This document shows, piece after piece, positions 24,331 through 32,732 of a DNA stretch of 36,393 nt. How positions within the stretch are numbered: the first letter of the stretch is position 1; each line of letters begins with the position of its first letter. Below the pieces are notes generated by a model. The model did not search any database. It saw only the letters and a list, made by a program, of their open reading frames with translations, and was not told the origin of the DNA. Both the position numbers and the translations under genes were made by a program. Source of the DNA: GAS188 sp044445965 (GTDB taxonomy: Bacteria > Pseudomonadota > Alphaproteobacteria > Rhizobiales > Beijerinckiaceae); the NCBI GenBank assembly GCA_044445965.1, contig JBIOEJ010000051.1, positions 1-36,393 of the forward strand. Reading direction: 5' to 3'.

Positions 24331-24996
24331 ATGCCCTTCAAGAACAGAACCGATGCGGGAAAACAGCTCGCCCTCGCCCTGGAGCGCTACCGGCACGAAG
24401 AACCGGTCGTGCTGGCGCTGCCACGCGGCGGCGTTCCGGTGGCGGCTGAAGTGGCAACGGCGCTGCAAGCCCCACTCGATCTGCTTCTCGTCCGCAAGAT
24501 CGGCCTCCCGTCACAACCCGAGCTGGCGATGGGTGCCGTCGTCGATGACGGCAGCCCGGTGATTGTTCGCAACGAGGACGTGATCGAGATGGCGCATGTC
24601 GCGGCCCGCGACTTCGATCGCGCCTGCAAGCGCGAGCGCGCCGAGATCGAGCGGCGGCGCAGGCGCTATCTCGGTACGCGCGCCGCGCTCGATCTCAGCG
24701 GGCGCACCGTGATCGTCATCGATGATGGGCTCGCAACCGGTGCGACGATGCGTGCAGCCTTGCGGGCCGTTCGCATGCGCGGGCCTAGAAAGGTCGTGCT
24801 CGCCGTCCCGGTCGCGCCGACGCAGGCGCTCACGGAAATGCGCGCCGAGACCGACGAGATCGTTTGCCTCGACGATGATTTGTTCTTCGGTGCGATCGGG
24901 AGCTCCTACGCCGACTTCCGCCAGGTCACCGACGAGGAAGGCATCAGCACTCTGGCCAACCTTGGAGCACGAGAGCATGTCCTCAGCTCCTCTTGA
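24331..24996 (+). CDS. phosphoribosyltransferase-fold protein
   Basis: A 221-residue type I phosphoribosyltransferase-like protein. The PRPP-binding loop VIVIDDGLATGATM is at 127-140, and an N-terminal LALPRGGVPVAAEVA with a LLLVRKIGLP segment is typical of the ComF/PRTase-like group often found near hypoxia and stress genes. Its substrate is unknown; a nucleotide salvage role is possible but unproven. The ribosome site AGAAGGA is upstream of the ATG. Its last 20 bp overlap the start of the STAS-MlaE gene. Confidence 0.88.
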   Translation: MPFKNRTDAGKQLALALERYRHEEPVVLALPRGGVPVAAEVATALQAPLDLLLVRKIGLPSQPELAMGAVVDDGSPVIVRNEDVIEMAHVAARDFDRACKRERAEIERRRRRYLGTRAALDLSGRTVIVIDDGLATGATMRAALRAVRMRGPRKVVLAVPVAPTQALTEMRAETDEIVCLDDDLFFGAIGSSYADFRQVTDEEGISTLANLGAREHVLSSS

Positions 24997-26137
24997 GCTC
25001 GATGCCTCCGCCCCTCCCCGGCTCAGCCTCGAGGGCGGCGGTGACGCGCTGCGGGCAGCGTTGTCGGGCCGCTGGACCGCCGAGCAGGCGCCCGCAATCG
25101 AACGTTGCATGGTCTCCCTGCTCGCACGCTCCGGAAGCCAGGGCCGCGTGAGCGTCGATCTTTCGCGCGTCGAGCGCCTCGACACCGTGGGGGCATGGGT
25201 TCTCGAGCGGACACTGCGCGGCATTCGAGCCTCCGGAGGGCAGACCGAAATCTTCCATGCACGAGCCGAGCACGCAGCAATCTTGGGCGAGGTCGCCCTG
25301 CACGGCTTACGCACTCCATCCCAGTCTCGCCACGGCTATAATCGCATGCCTCTGGTCGAAGTCGGTAGAGATGTCGTCGGTATCTCGAGGGATTTGGTCG
25401 CCGGTCTCAGCTTCTTCGGCGAAGTCGTCTTCACCGCCTTGCGCACTCTCGAGTGGAAGCGTCATTTCCGCGCCCCCGCCTTCATCCATCAGATGGAGTT
25501 GATCACCCTGCGCGGCGTGCCGATCATCGTGCTGATCTCGTTCCTCGTCGGCGGCATCATCGCCCAGCAAGGCATTTTCCAGCTGCGCCGCTTCGGCGCC
25601 GAGGATTTCGTGGTCGATCTCGTCGGCATCCTCACCTTGCGCGAGCTGGGGGTGTTGCTGACCGCGATCATGGTCGCGGGTCGATCGGGATCGAGCTTCA
25701 CCGCCGAGCTCGGCGCCATGAAGATGAGGGAGGAGATCGACGCGCTGAAGGTGATGGGGTTCGACCCGATCGACGTGCTGATCATCCCCCGGCTGCTGGC
25801 ACTGACGGTGGGGCTTCCGATGCTCACCTTCCTGGCCGATCTCGCATCGCTCGCGGGCGGCGGGCTCGTCGCCTTTCTCTATGGAGGAATGGGGCCGCAC
25901 GCCTTCCTGTCCAAGCTCCAGCTGGCGATCGGCATGCCCACCTTTCTGGTCGGCCTCATCAAGGCGCCATTCATGGCCTTGGTCGTCGGCTTGATCGCGT
26001 CGATCGAAGGATTGAGAGTCGAAGGCTCGACCGAGGCGCTCGGGCACCGTGTCACGTCTTCGGTCGTCAAGTCGATCTTCATGGTGATCGTCATGGACGG
26101 GTTATTCGCCATGTTCTTCGCGGCGATCGATTACTGA
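24977..26137 (+). CDS. STAS domain fused to MlaE-family ABC permease
   Basis: An inner-membrane permease of 386 residues. An N-terminal STAS domain (about 18-108) resembles MlaB, with RVERLDTVGAW at the usual regulatory-loop position. The MlaE permease domain (about 125-386) shows the family segments RGVPIIVLISFLVGGIIAQQ, LTLRELGVLLTAIMVAGRSGS and MKMREEIDALKVMGFDP. MlaE permeases move phospholipids between the membranes with MlaF and an MCE (MlaD) protein. ATG at 24977 with GGAG at 24964-24967 is chosen; the longer frame lies within the previous gene. MlaF follows 10 bp later. No MCE gene is present. Confidence 0.9.
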   Translation: MSSAPLELDASAPPRLSLEGGGDALRAALSGRWTAEQAPAIERCMVSLLARSGSQGRVSVDLSRVERLDTVGAWVLERTLRGIRASGGQTEIFHARAEHAAILGEVALHGLRTPSQSRHGYNRMPLVEVGRDVVGISRDLVAGLSFFGEVVFTALRTLEWKRHFRAPAFIHQMELITLRGVPIIVLISFLVGGIIAQQGIFQLRRFGAEDFVVDLVGILTLRELGVLLTAIMVAGRSGSSFTAELGAMKMREEIDALKVMGFDPIDVLIIPRLLALTVGLPMLTFLADLASLAGGGLVAFLYGGMGPHAFLSKLQLAIGMPTFLVGLIKAPFMALVVGLIASIEGLRVEGSTEALGHRVTSSVVKSIFMVIVMDGLFAMFFAAIDY

Positions 26138-26147
26138 GATTTCGTCG

Positions 26148-26948
26148 ATGGCCGAAACACAGACGTCAACCCGCTCTCATCCAGACAAAGATGTCGTCAT
26201 CGGGGTTCGCGGGCTCGAGGTTCGTTTCGGCGAGCGCGCCATCCTCGAGGGACTCGATCTCGACATCTACCGTGGCGAGATTCTGGGTCTTGTCGGCGCA
26301 TCGGGAGCGGGCAAGTCCGTGCTGGCCCGCACGATACTCGGGTTGGTGCCCAAGCAAGCCGGAACGATCGAGCTGTTCGGCCTCGACGCCGACGCGCTGT
26401 CACCCGAGTCTCGCCGCGTGATCGAACGACGCTTCGGCGTGCTGTTCCAATTCGGCGCCTTGTTCTCCTCCTTGTCCGTCAAGGAAAACATCCAGCTCAT
26501 GATGAGGGAATACCTTCACCTCGAGGAACAGCTTCTCGACGAGATGGCCTTGCTGAAGCTCGACATGGTCGGGCTTCCTGCCGACGCAGCCGACAAGTTC
26601 CCATCCGAATTGTCCGGGGGAATGGTCAAGCGCGTCGCGCTCGCCAGAGCTTTGGCGCTCGACCCCGACATCCTTTTCCTCGACGAGCCGACCTCGGGCC
26701 TCGATCCGATCGGCTCGAGCGAATTCGACGAGCTGATCGTCACCTTGCGGCGCAGCCTCGGCCTGACGGTGTTCATGGCGACCCACGATCTCGACAGCTT
26801 GCGGACGGCTTGCGACCGAATCGCGGCGATCAATGACAGACGCATCATTGCGACGGGAAGCTTCGACGAGATGGGGGTTTCGAAGGATCCGTGGCTGCGC
26901 GCCTATTTCGGAGGCAAGCGCGCTCGTGCTATGGCCGCCGCGCCGTAA
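26148..26948 (+). CDS. MlaF-family ABC transporter ATPase
   Basis: A cytoplasmic ATPase of 266 residues that pairs with the MlaE permease. Walker A GASGAGKS is at 50-57, the Q loop at LFQFGALFSSLS, the signature ELSGGM at 154-159 (with MVKRVALARA following) and Walker B ILFLDEP at 175-181; the switch His is in MATHDLDS. LFQFGALFSSLSV is characteristic of the MlaF/Ttg2A group. In the usual operon mlaD (MCE) follows; here an exported cytochrome gene follows after 25 bp. Confidence 0.92.
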   Translation: MAETQTSTRSHPDKDVVIGVRGLEVRFGERAILEGLDLDIYRGEILGLVGASGAGKSVLARTILGLVPKQAGTIELFGLDADALSPESRRVIERRFGVLFQFGALFSSLSVKENIQLMMREYLHLEEQLLDEMALLKLDMVGLPADAADKFPSELSGGMVKRVALARALALDPDILFLDEPTSGLDPIGSSEFDELIVTLRRSLGLTVFMATHDLDSLRTACDRIAAINDRRIIATGSFDEMGVSKDPWLRAYFGGKRARAMAAAP

Positions 26949-26973
26949 GTCGGAGACTTGAAGGAGGCGTGAT

Positions 26974-27465
26974 ATGAGACTTGCCAGACTCTTCGCTTTG
27001 CTCATCTGCTCGGCGATCACGGCAGCTTCGGCTCAAACGCCACCGCCAGGCCAGGATCAGACCGCGCAATCAAAGTCCGCATACTTGCCCAAGGTCGGCG
27101 ACATCATGGGGCAGACGCAGCTGCGTCATTTCAAGCTCTGGTTTGCCGGGAGCCTCGGCAATTGGCAGCTTGCGAACTACGAAATCGGGCAGATCTGGGA
27201 CAGCTTCGACACAGCGGCCAAGCTCTATCCGATGCTCGGCGACGTACCCTTCGCGCAATTGCTGAAGGGCGAAAGCGTGCCTCCGCTTGCCGATATGGAC
27301 AAGGCGATCGCGGCCAAGAACAATAAAGAATTCGATGCGGCTTTCGAGCGGCTGACCGCGGCCTGCAATAGTTGCCATGTTGCCGCACATGTCGGTTTCA
27401 TCAAGATCAAGGTGCCCACCTCCTCGCCCTTCAGCGACCAATCCTTTCCCCCGCAGCGCAACTGA
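26974..27465 (+). CDS. exported cytochrome with C-terminal CNSCH, cytochrome c'-like
   Basis: A 163-residue protein with a Sec signal peptide (MRLARLFALLICSAITAASA, cleavage near AQT). The mature part is mostly helical (HFKLWFAGSLGNWQLANYEI, FDTAAKLYPML), and the single heme c motif CNSCH is near the C-terminus (about 132-136). A helical bundle with a C-terminal heme motif suggests a cytochrome c'-like fold, but a 28-residue tail follows the motif. Its role is unknown; NO or O2 binding or electron transfer are possible. AAGGAGG lies 8 bp before the ATG. It probably belongs to the FixK-driven transcript starting near 24205. Confidence 0.8.
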   Translation: MRLARLFALLICSAITAASAQTPPPGQDQTAQSKSAYLPKVGDIMGQTQLRHFKLWFAGSLGNWQLANYEIGQIWDSFDTAAKLYPMLGDVPFAQLLKGESVPPLADMDKAIAAKNNKEFDAAFERLTAACNSCHVAAHVGFIKIKVPTSSPFSDQSFPPQRN

Positions 27466-27530
27466 GCCTTGCTGCGGCTCGGGGCGTCCGATACCGGTAT
27501 CTGCGAGCAAGATCGGAGAAGGAATTTGAC

Positions 27531-27893
27531 ATGAGCCTTCGAAAATCAAGCTTGATCGGCTTGGCATTTGCCGCGGCCCTTGCCTCGGCTGGACAAGCGC
27601 AGGAACCGTCGAACGACCAAATCGCTGCCGGGCGCGGTTTTGCGCTTCGCGTCTGCGCGGCTTGTCACGTCGTCACACGAGACCCGACCGAGGTCCCCAC
27701 CCTCAAGCCCCCTGCTCCGAGCTTCCCGGCGATTGCCCGGCGACCGTCTTTTTCGGAGGCGTCCCTTCGGCAATTTCTGGGTTCGAACCATCGTCATATA
27801 GGCCCGACGAGTGCCATGCCGAACCCGCAACTGGTCGACTATCAAATCGACGAGATCGTGGCCTATCTCCTGGCGCTCAAGGCTGGAAGGTGA
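27531..27893 (+). CDS. small exported c-type cytochrome
   Basis: A 120-residue protein with a signal peptide (MSLRKSSLIGLAFAAALASA, cleavage near GQAQE). A class I cytochrome c domain follows with heme motif CAACH at about 42-46 (ALRVCAACHVVTRD). Met in TSAMPNPQLVDYQIDEIVAYL is the likely sixth ligand, and the closing helix is typical. ATG at 27531 has GAGAAGGA upstream. The longer upstream frame lies within the previous gene and spacer. It could serve as electron donor to the cbb3 oxidase, but this is inference. Confidence 0.88.
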   Translation: MSLRKSSLIGLAFAAALASAGQAQEPSNDQIAAGRGFALRVCAACHVVTRDPTEVPTLKPPAPSFPAIARRPSFSEASLRQFLGSNHRHIGPTSAMPNPQLVDYQIDEIVAYLLALKAGR

Positions 27894-27931
27894 CGCTGTT
27901 CCAGGAACGCCTGGAGCTTTTCCCGGTTCGA

Positions 27932-27945
27932 TTGACGAGGATCAA
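27932..27945 (+). promoter_or_regulatory. FixK box for the nitroreductase gene
   Basis: TTGA-CGAGGA-TCAA, a perfect match. Class II spacing predicts a TSS near 27980, about 20 nt before the ATG at 28000. The left half-site belongs to a remnant of the repeat also seen at 1324-1350. Confidence 0.75.
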
Positions 27946-27999
27946 ACTCGCCTGGCCGCGATTCCGGTACGCTTCATTGAAAAATAGTGGAGCATGCCG

Positions 28000-29043
28000 A
28001 TGCCGAGAGCAGATCCTTGGGCCGTGCGCGCGACAGACTTTCCGGCGGAGGGAAGCTCGAACGACAAGTTGCGCTTCCTTCTGAACTACGCGGTGCTCGC
28101 CCCGTCGAGCCACAATTCCCAGCCATGGCTGTTCCGCCTGCATGGGGAAGAGGTCGATCTGATCGCTGATCGGACCCGAGCCCTCCCGGTCATAGATCCG
28201 CGTGACCGCGAGCTGCTTCTGTCCTGCGGAGCGGCTCTCGGAATGCTCCGGGTCGCGATGCGAGCCTTTGGATATGCCGGCGAGGTCGCCCTGTTGCCGA
28301 ATCCGGGCGACGAGGATCTTCTCGCTCGAATCGGGCTCGGCCGGCTGCACCAAACGACCGTCGGCGACATCGCATTGCGGGACGCCATTCTCGGCCGCCG
28401 CACGACGCGCGTCGGATTTGAGCCCCGCCCCCTACCCCTCGACCTGATCGCCGCGATCAAGGCGGCGGCGGCCGAGGACTGGGTCAGGCTGTGCGTGCAC
28501 ACCAGTCAGGAGATGCGCGCAGAGATTGCGGCTCTCGTCGCTGATGCCGATCGTATCCAGTTTGCGGACCCGAGCTTCCGCCGGGAGCTCAGTGCCTGGA
28601 TGCACTCGCGTCACGGTTTTTCTCGCGACGGGATGTCATTGGCATCGATGGGGGTGCCCGACCTGTTGACCCCCATCAGCGCCCTGGCGATTCGCACCTT
28701 CGATATGGGCGAAGGGCGAGCCGCCGCGAGCCAGGACATTGCCAACGGAGCACCGGTCCTGGCGATCCTTGCGACCGATCGCGACGACCCCGAGGACTGG
28801 CTTTTGGCCGGCCAGGCGCTGTCGCGGGTTCTGCTGATCGCGACGGTGGCCGGAGTGACCAGCGGCTATCTCGACCAACCCATAGAGCTGCCGCTGCTGC
28901 GCCAACGCCTCGCAGACACGATGACGCCGCCCGCGATTCCTCAACTTCTGCTGCGTCTCGGATACGGACCGCCCATCGCGCCGGCCGCGCGCCGATCGGT
29001 CGAAGACGCGCTGATGGGCGAGGCGGAACTTACGCATCTGTGA
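28000..29043 (+). CDS. Acg-type nitroreductase family protein
   Basis: A cytoplasmic FMN-binding-type protein of 347 residues. It starts with the nitroreductase-like segment LLNYAVLAPSSHNSQPWLF, and the duplicated Acg arrangement is seen in later segments (DAILGRRTTRVGFEPRPL; PVLAILATDRDDPEDWLLAGQALSRVLLIAT). Acg proteins belong to the mycobacterial DosR hypoxia regulon and lack known enzymatic activity, possibly sequestering flavin. ATG at 28000 is preferred over ATG at 27994 because GGAG at 27989-27992 is correctly spaced only for the former. FixK control is predicted by the box at 27932. It converges with the ABC-transporter genes. Confidence 0.88.
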   Translation: MPRADPWAVRATDFPAEGSSNDKLRFLLNYAVLAPSSHNSQPWLFRLHGEEVDLIADRTRALPVIDPRDRELLLSCGAALGMLRVAMRAFGYAGEVALLPNPGDEDLLARIGLGRLHQTTVGDIALRDAILGRRTTRVGFEPRPLPLDLIAAIKAAAAEDWVRLCVHTSQEMRAEIAALVADADRIQFADPSFRRELSAWMHSRHGFSRDGMSLASMGVPDLLTPISALAIRTFDMGEGRAAASQDIANGAPVLAILATDRDDPEDWLLAGQALSRVLLIATVAGVTSGYLDQPIELPLLRQRLADTMTPPAIPQLLLRLGYGPPIAPAARRSVEDALMGEAELTHL

Positions 29044-29067
29044 CCCGCGGCAAGCTGTCGTCGAGCC

Positions 29068-29772
29068 TTACGCGGCGGCCGGCATTCCATCCGCGTGAAT
29101 GCGGCCATCGACCACTTCGACGATGCGGTCGCAGCGGCGTGCGAGGTCCATGTTGTGGGTTACGACGAGGAAGGTCGTGCCGCTTTGCCGATTGACCTCG
29201 CGCATCAGCTCGAAGACGCCGTTGGCGGACTTCGTATCGAGATTGCCCGTCGGCTCATCGGCCAGCACCAGGTCGGGGTTCATCGAGAGCGCGCGCGCGA
29301 TGGCCACCCGTTGCTGCTGGCCGCCCGACATGTTCATCGCAGGGTTGTTGGCGACCGGGGTCAAGCCGACCCGATCGAGCAACTCGGCGGCACGGCGCTC
29401 GACGGCAGGCGTCGGAAAGCCGCGATCGACCAGCATCGGCATCATCACATTTTCGAGCGCCGTGAAGGCCGAAATCAGGTAGTGGTACTGAAACACGAAG
29501 CCGATGCTATGACCGCGCAGGCGAGTGAGGCTCTTATCGTCTAGCTCACGCGTGTCCTGTCCCTTGATCGCAAGCCACCCGGAAGTTGGCCGATCGAGCA
29601 ATCCGATGATGTTGAGGAGCGTGCTCTTGCCCGAGCCCGAGGGACCGATCAACGCCAGGAATTCGCCCCTGCGCATCACGAGGTCGATATCGTGCAAGAT
29701 CTCGGTCTCGACCGGCGTTCCGACGTTATAGGCCTTGCAGATCTTGTCGAGCGTCAGGATTTCTTCAGCCAC
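29068..29772 (-). CDS. MacB/LolD-type ABC transporter ATPase
   Basis: A 234-residue cytoplasmic ATPase. Walker A GPSGSGKS is at 43-50, Q loop FVFQYHYL, signature MSGGQQQR at 148-155, Walker B LVLADEP at 168-174, switch His in VVTHNMD. The ADEPTGNLD sequence marks the LolD/MacB/FtsE group. It is the last gene of a leftward set; its start overlaps the permease stop by 8 bp. Together with the permease and the HlyD-like adaptor it forms a tripartite MacAB-like exporter; no outer-membrane channel gene is visible. The substrate is unknown. Confidence 0.93.
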   Translation of the reverse strand: MAEEILTLDKICKAYNVGTPVETEILHDIDLVMRRGEFLALIGPSGSGKSTLLNIIGLLDRPTSGWLAIKGQDTRELDDKSLTRLRGHSIGFVFQYHYLISAFTALENVMMPMLVDRGFPTPAVERRAAELLDRVGLTPVANNPAMNMSGGQQQRVAIARALSMNPDLVLADEPTGNLDTKSANGVFELMREVNRQSGTTFLVVTHNMDLARRCDRIVEVVDGRIHADGMPAAA

Positions 29773-30991
29773 GGATTGCCACCACAGGATCGAAATTGGC
29801 CGCGCGCAGCGCCGGTACGATCGCGGCCCCTACGCCCGTCAGCGTTGCCAGCAGCATCGCGTCGATGAACAGGCTTTGCTCGAGAATCAAGGGAAACAGC
29901 TCGCTCCCATCGGCCTGCCTCGCGTAGTCGTGCCAGAGTACGACCGCCTCCCCGCCCATCGCCGAACCGATGAGCGAGCCGACAAGACCGAGCAACCCAC
30001 CTTGGATCAGGAAGACGCGCAGGATCTGGCCTCTCGACGTGCCCATGGCGCGCAGGATTCCGATGTCCTTCGATCGCTGGATCACCGATACGACGAGAAC
30101 GGCCGCGATGCCGAACGCCACGGACAAGCCGACGAACAGGCGAATCAAGGTGTTGGCGTTGCTCTGCGCCTGGATCGCGGTATAGAATTGGGCATTGGTC
30201 TTGATCCAGCTATCGGCTTTGATGGGGATCGAGGCGCGGATCTGCTCCGCCAGCGTCTCCGCCGCGTAGATGTCTTGGACGGTGAGGTCGATGGTCGTGA
30301 CGCCCCCGATGAGATTGAGCAGCGATTGCGCTGTCCGCAAAGCCACATAGGCGGCACGTTGATTGACACCCTTGTTGCCGAGATCGACGATGCCCGTGAT
30401 GGTCAGGATGCGGCCGGAGCCTGACGCGGCCTGGACATTGAGCTTGTCGCCGACCGTCGCGCCGAGATCGTTCGCCAGCTCGGTGCCGATGACGATGTCG
30501 TCGCTCGTCAGGCGGGCTTCGCCCGAGACGATGTAATCTGGAATCCTGACGATCTTGAAGTAGACGGACGGATCCATCCCCGTGAGCGTGACGGCGCGGC
30601 TCGCATCGCCGCGCACGGCGAGCGCCGAACCGGACATGGTGGGCGATACCACCACCACCCCCGGCATGGCTCGCATCTGATCGCGGATCTTCGGCCATTG
30701 ATCGATCGACAACACGCGCTGCGTCGGACGCTGGACGATCGGCCCCTCCACCTCCCCTGAACCCCCGCGCAAAGGGCGCGCGACCTGGTCCGGCGTCAGG
30801 AGCTGGATTTGCGGTTGGGATGTCAGCACACGCTTGATGAAATTGGCTTGCAACGAGGTGAGCATGGCCGACATGAAGACGATCACGGCTACGCCGATCG
30901 TGACGCCCCCGATGATGAAGATGGTCTGCATCCGGCCTTCCTTGAGAAAGCGGATGGCCGCGATCCATTCGAACGGGAGCCAGCGATTCAC
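29765..30991 (-). CDS. MacB-like ABC transporter permease
   Basis: An inner-membrane permease of 408 residues. An N-terminal helix (about 20-43, MQTIFIIGGVTIGVAVIVFM) is followed by a large periplasmic domain. Three C-terminal helices follow (IRLFVGLSVAFGIAAVLVVSV; GGLLGLVGSLIGSAM; IDAMLLATLTGVGAAIVPAL), the FtsX/MacB layout. The frame is open to 31156, but GTG at 30991 overlapping the adaptor stop (GTGA) gives the family start VNRWLPFEWIAAIRFL. It is translationally coupled to both neighbours. Confidence 0.9.
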   Translation of the reverse strand: MNRWLPFEWIAAIRFLKEGRMQTIFIIGGVTIGVAVIVFMSAMLTSLQANFIKRVLTSQPQIQLLTPDQVARPLRGGSGEVEGPIVQRPTQRVLSIDQWPKIRDQMRAMPGVVVVSPTMSGSALAVRGDASRAVTLTGMDPSVYFKIVRIPDYIVSGEARLTSDDIVIGTELANDLGATVGDKLNVQAASGSGRILTITGIVDLGNKGVNQRAAYVALRTAQSLLNLIGGVTTIDLTVQDIYAAETLAEQIRASIPIKADSWIKTNAQFYTAIQAQSNANTLIRLFVGLSVAFGIAAVLVVSVIQRSKDIGILRAMGTSRGQILRVFLIQGGLLGLVGSLIGSAMGGEAVVLWHDYARQADGSELFPLILEQSLFIDAMLLATLTGVGAAIVPALRAANFDPVVAIRG

Positions 30992-32316
30992 GGCAACACC
31001 GGCCTGAGGCGCTGGCCCGTCAGCATCCTCGCCGTGATCGGAACGGCGAGATCGCCCTCCACCGCCCCTTCGAGAATCTCGGCGTGAGTGCTGGCCATCA
31101 GCCCGAGCCGCACCGGCTGCTTGCGGGCGCGGCCATCCTTGACGAGCATCACCCAAGGCGCCCCGGTGAGCGCGTCGTAGATATCGCGCAGCGGCAGGAT
31201 GAGGGCGTCGTTGCGCCGCGCAACTTCGATATCGACCGAGATGGTCATGTCTTGCAGCAGGAAACCGGGCGGCTCGGGCACGTCGAGCTTGACCTCGACC
31301 GAAGCGCGCGTGATGTCGATGCCGGGGTTGATATAGGCGATCTCCGCCGCGAATTTCTTGTCCGGATAGGCGTCCGCCGAAGCCAGGGCCTTCTGGCCGA
31401 TTACGAGGAGCCCGAGGTTTTTTTCGTCGATCTGCACGACGAGCTGCGTGGTGCCGGCCGGAGCCAGAACCAGCAGCACCTTTCCCGGCTGCACGATCGT
31501 GCCGCGCTCGACATTGCGTGAGATTAGCACGCCGTCGCGCGGCGCGACGATGGTTGCGTAGCCGAGGCGGGACTGGGCCGTCCCGAGATTGGCCTTGGCT
31601 TGGTTCAGTTGCGTCTCGGCCATCACGAAGTCGCTGCCGCCGGGGCTGCTGGTATAGACCTGGAGCTCGGCGGTGCGCATTTGCGTGCGCGCGATATCCA
31701 GGTTCTTTTGCGCGTCATCGAGCGCCGCCTTGGTCGCGAAACCGTTCTTGGCGAGCGCGGCCGTTCGATCATAAGTATGCTGCGCGTCGAGGAGCGTCGC
31801 TTGGGCTTGGGCGAGGGCTTCGTGCGCCGCCGGCAAGGTCAGCTCGCGCAATTGGCGCATGCGCGCCTCGGCCTGGGCGACTGCGCCCTCGGCTTGGACC
31901 ACCGCGGCCTTCAGCTCGCTCGCCTCGATTGCTATCAGCTGTTGGCCCTTTGTCACGCGCTGGCCTTCACTCACCAGCACCTCCTCCACGGTACCGGTGA
32001 TCTGGCTGCCGATCTCGACGCGGAACGGCGTCTCGACATGGCCGCTGGCGACGACCGTCTGGACGAGATTGCCGTGCATCACCTTGTCGACGACGACCTC
32101 CGAGCCGTACAGGATGCGCGCGGCCTGCCATCCGCCAAGGCCGAGGAGTGCGAGCACGAAGAGCACGAACCATTTGTGCTTCAAAAGGGAATGCAGGCCA
32201 TGCGGGCGTCCGCGCTTGGCGGCGGCAGCCTTGGCGCGAGCCGAGGGTGCGGCTTCCCCCGGTGGCACGGTCCTCTGCATGGGCGCGTCGGATGCGTGAG
32301 GGGAAACGTCGTTCAT
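30988..32316 (-). CDS. HlyD/MacA-family periplasmic adaptor
   Basis: A membrane-fusion protein of 442 residues. A cytoplasmic basic tail precedes one membrane helix at about 48-68 (HKWFVLFVLALLGLGGW). The lipoyl half-motif is QITGTVEEVLVSEGQRVTKG, then a long coiled coil rich in Ala, Gln and Glu (about 130-225, AEGAVAQAEARMRQLREL), the second half-motif near ATIVAPRDGVLISRNVERG and a beta-barrel. It bridges the permease to an outer-membrane channel. It is first of the leftward three-gene unit. Confidence 0.92.
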   Translation of the reverse strand: MNDVSPHASDAPMQRTVPPGEAAPSARAKAAAAKRGRPHGLHSLLKHKWFVLFVLALLGLGGWQAARILYGSEVVVDKVMHGNLVQTVVASGHVETPFRVEIGSQITGTVEEVLVSEGQRVTKGQQLIAIEASELKAAVVQAEGAVAQAEARMRQLRELTLPAAHEALAQAQATLLDAQHTYDRTAALAKNGFATKAALDDAQKNLDIARTQMRTAELQVYTSSPGGSDFVMAETQLNQAKANLGTAQSRLGYATIVAPRDGVLISRNVERGTIVQPGKVLLVLAPAGTTQLVVQIDEKNLGLLVIGQKALASADAYPDKKFAAEIAYINPGIDITRASVEVKLDVPEPPGFLLQDMTISVDIEVARRNDALILPLRDIYDALTGAPWVMLVKDGRARKQPVRLGLMASTHAEILEGAVEGDLAVPITARMLTGQRLRPVLP

Positions 32317-32732
32317 GGCTTACAGCTACCTCTCCGACGGGCAAAATACCCCGCTGCGGGCCAGTCGTCCATGACCTGCCGCTGCCTCGACCAAGTTTCT
32401 CGACGAAGCCGGTGGGGCCGGCGCACATGAATTTCCAATGTCCCGAGGATGCCACGGCGTCATTGCGCCAGATCAAGCTCGTCTAGTCGAGAAACCGCGG
32501 GGATTTCGTCTTGGCCTGACATCGATCGGACCGTGCAACGCGCCGCGTTTATTTCACAAGCCTCCTGCCACCCCTTTGGCGCGGATCGGATATTCATCGC
32601 AGCTTGACATGGATCACGGTTCCATCGCCCTCTATGCGCATTGTCGAAGCCTCCCTGCCGCCCGAGGAGCCGCGGCTTATCGGTGGTTGGGTCGGACCGC
32701 GAGTTCCTGGAGGCCGACAAGCGAGGCAAACG
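32317..32732. other. divergent spacer with two imperfect FixK-like sites
   Basis: A 416-bp stretch between the HlyD-like gene and the MscS gene. TTGC-GCCAGA-TCAA at 32463-32476 and TTGA-CATGGA-TCAC at 32604-32617 each miss the consensus by one base. The second is 129 bp before the MscS GTG. No convincing gene is seen; part of the right end (32634-32732) is open in the MscS frame and could be coding if an earlier start is used. Confidence 0.5.

Noticed and set aside
31967..32476. Minus-strand 169-codon frame overlapping the start of the HlyD-like gene
   Set aside because: Largely a shifted reading of the adaptor gene; Arg/Gly-rich with no family signal.
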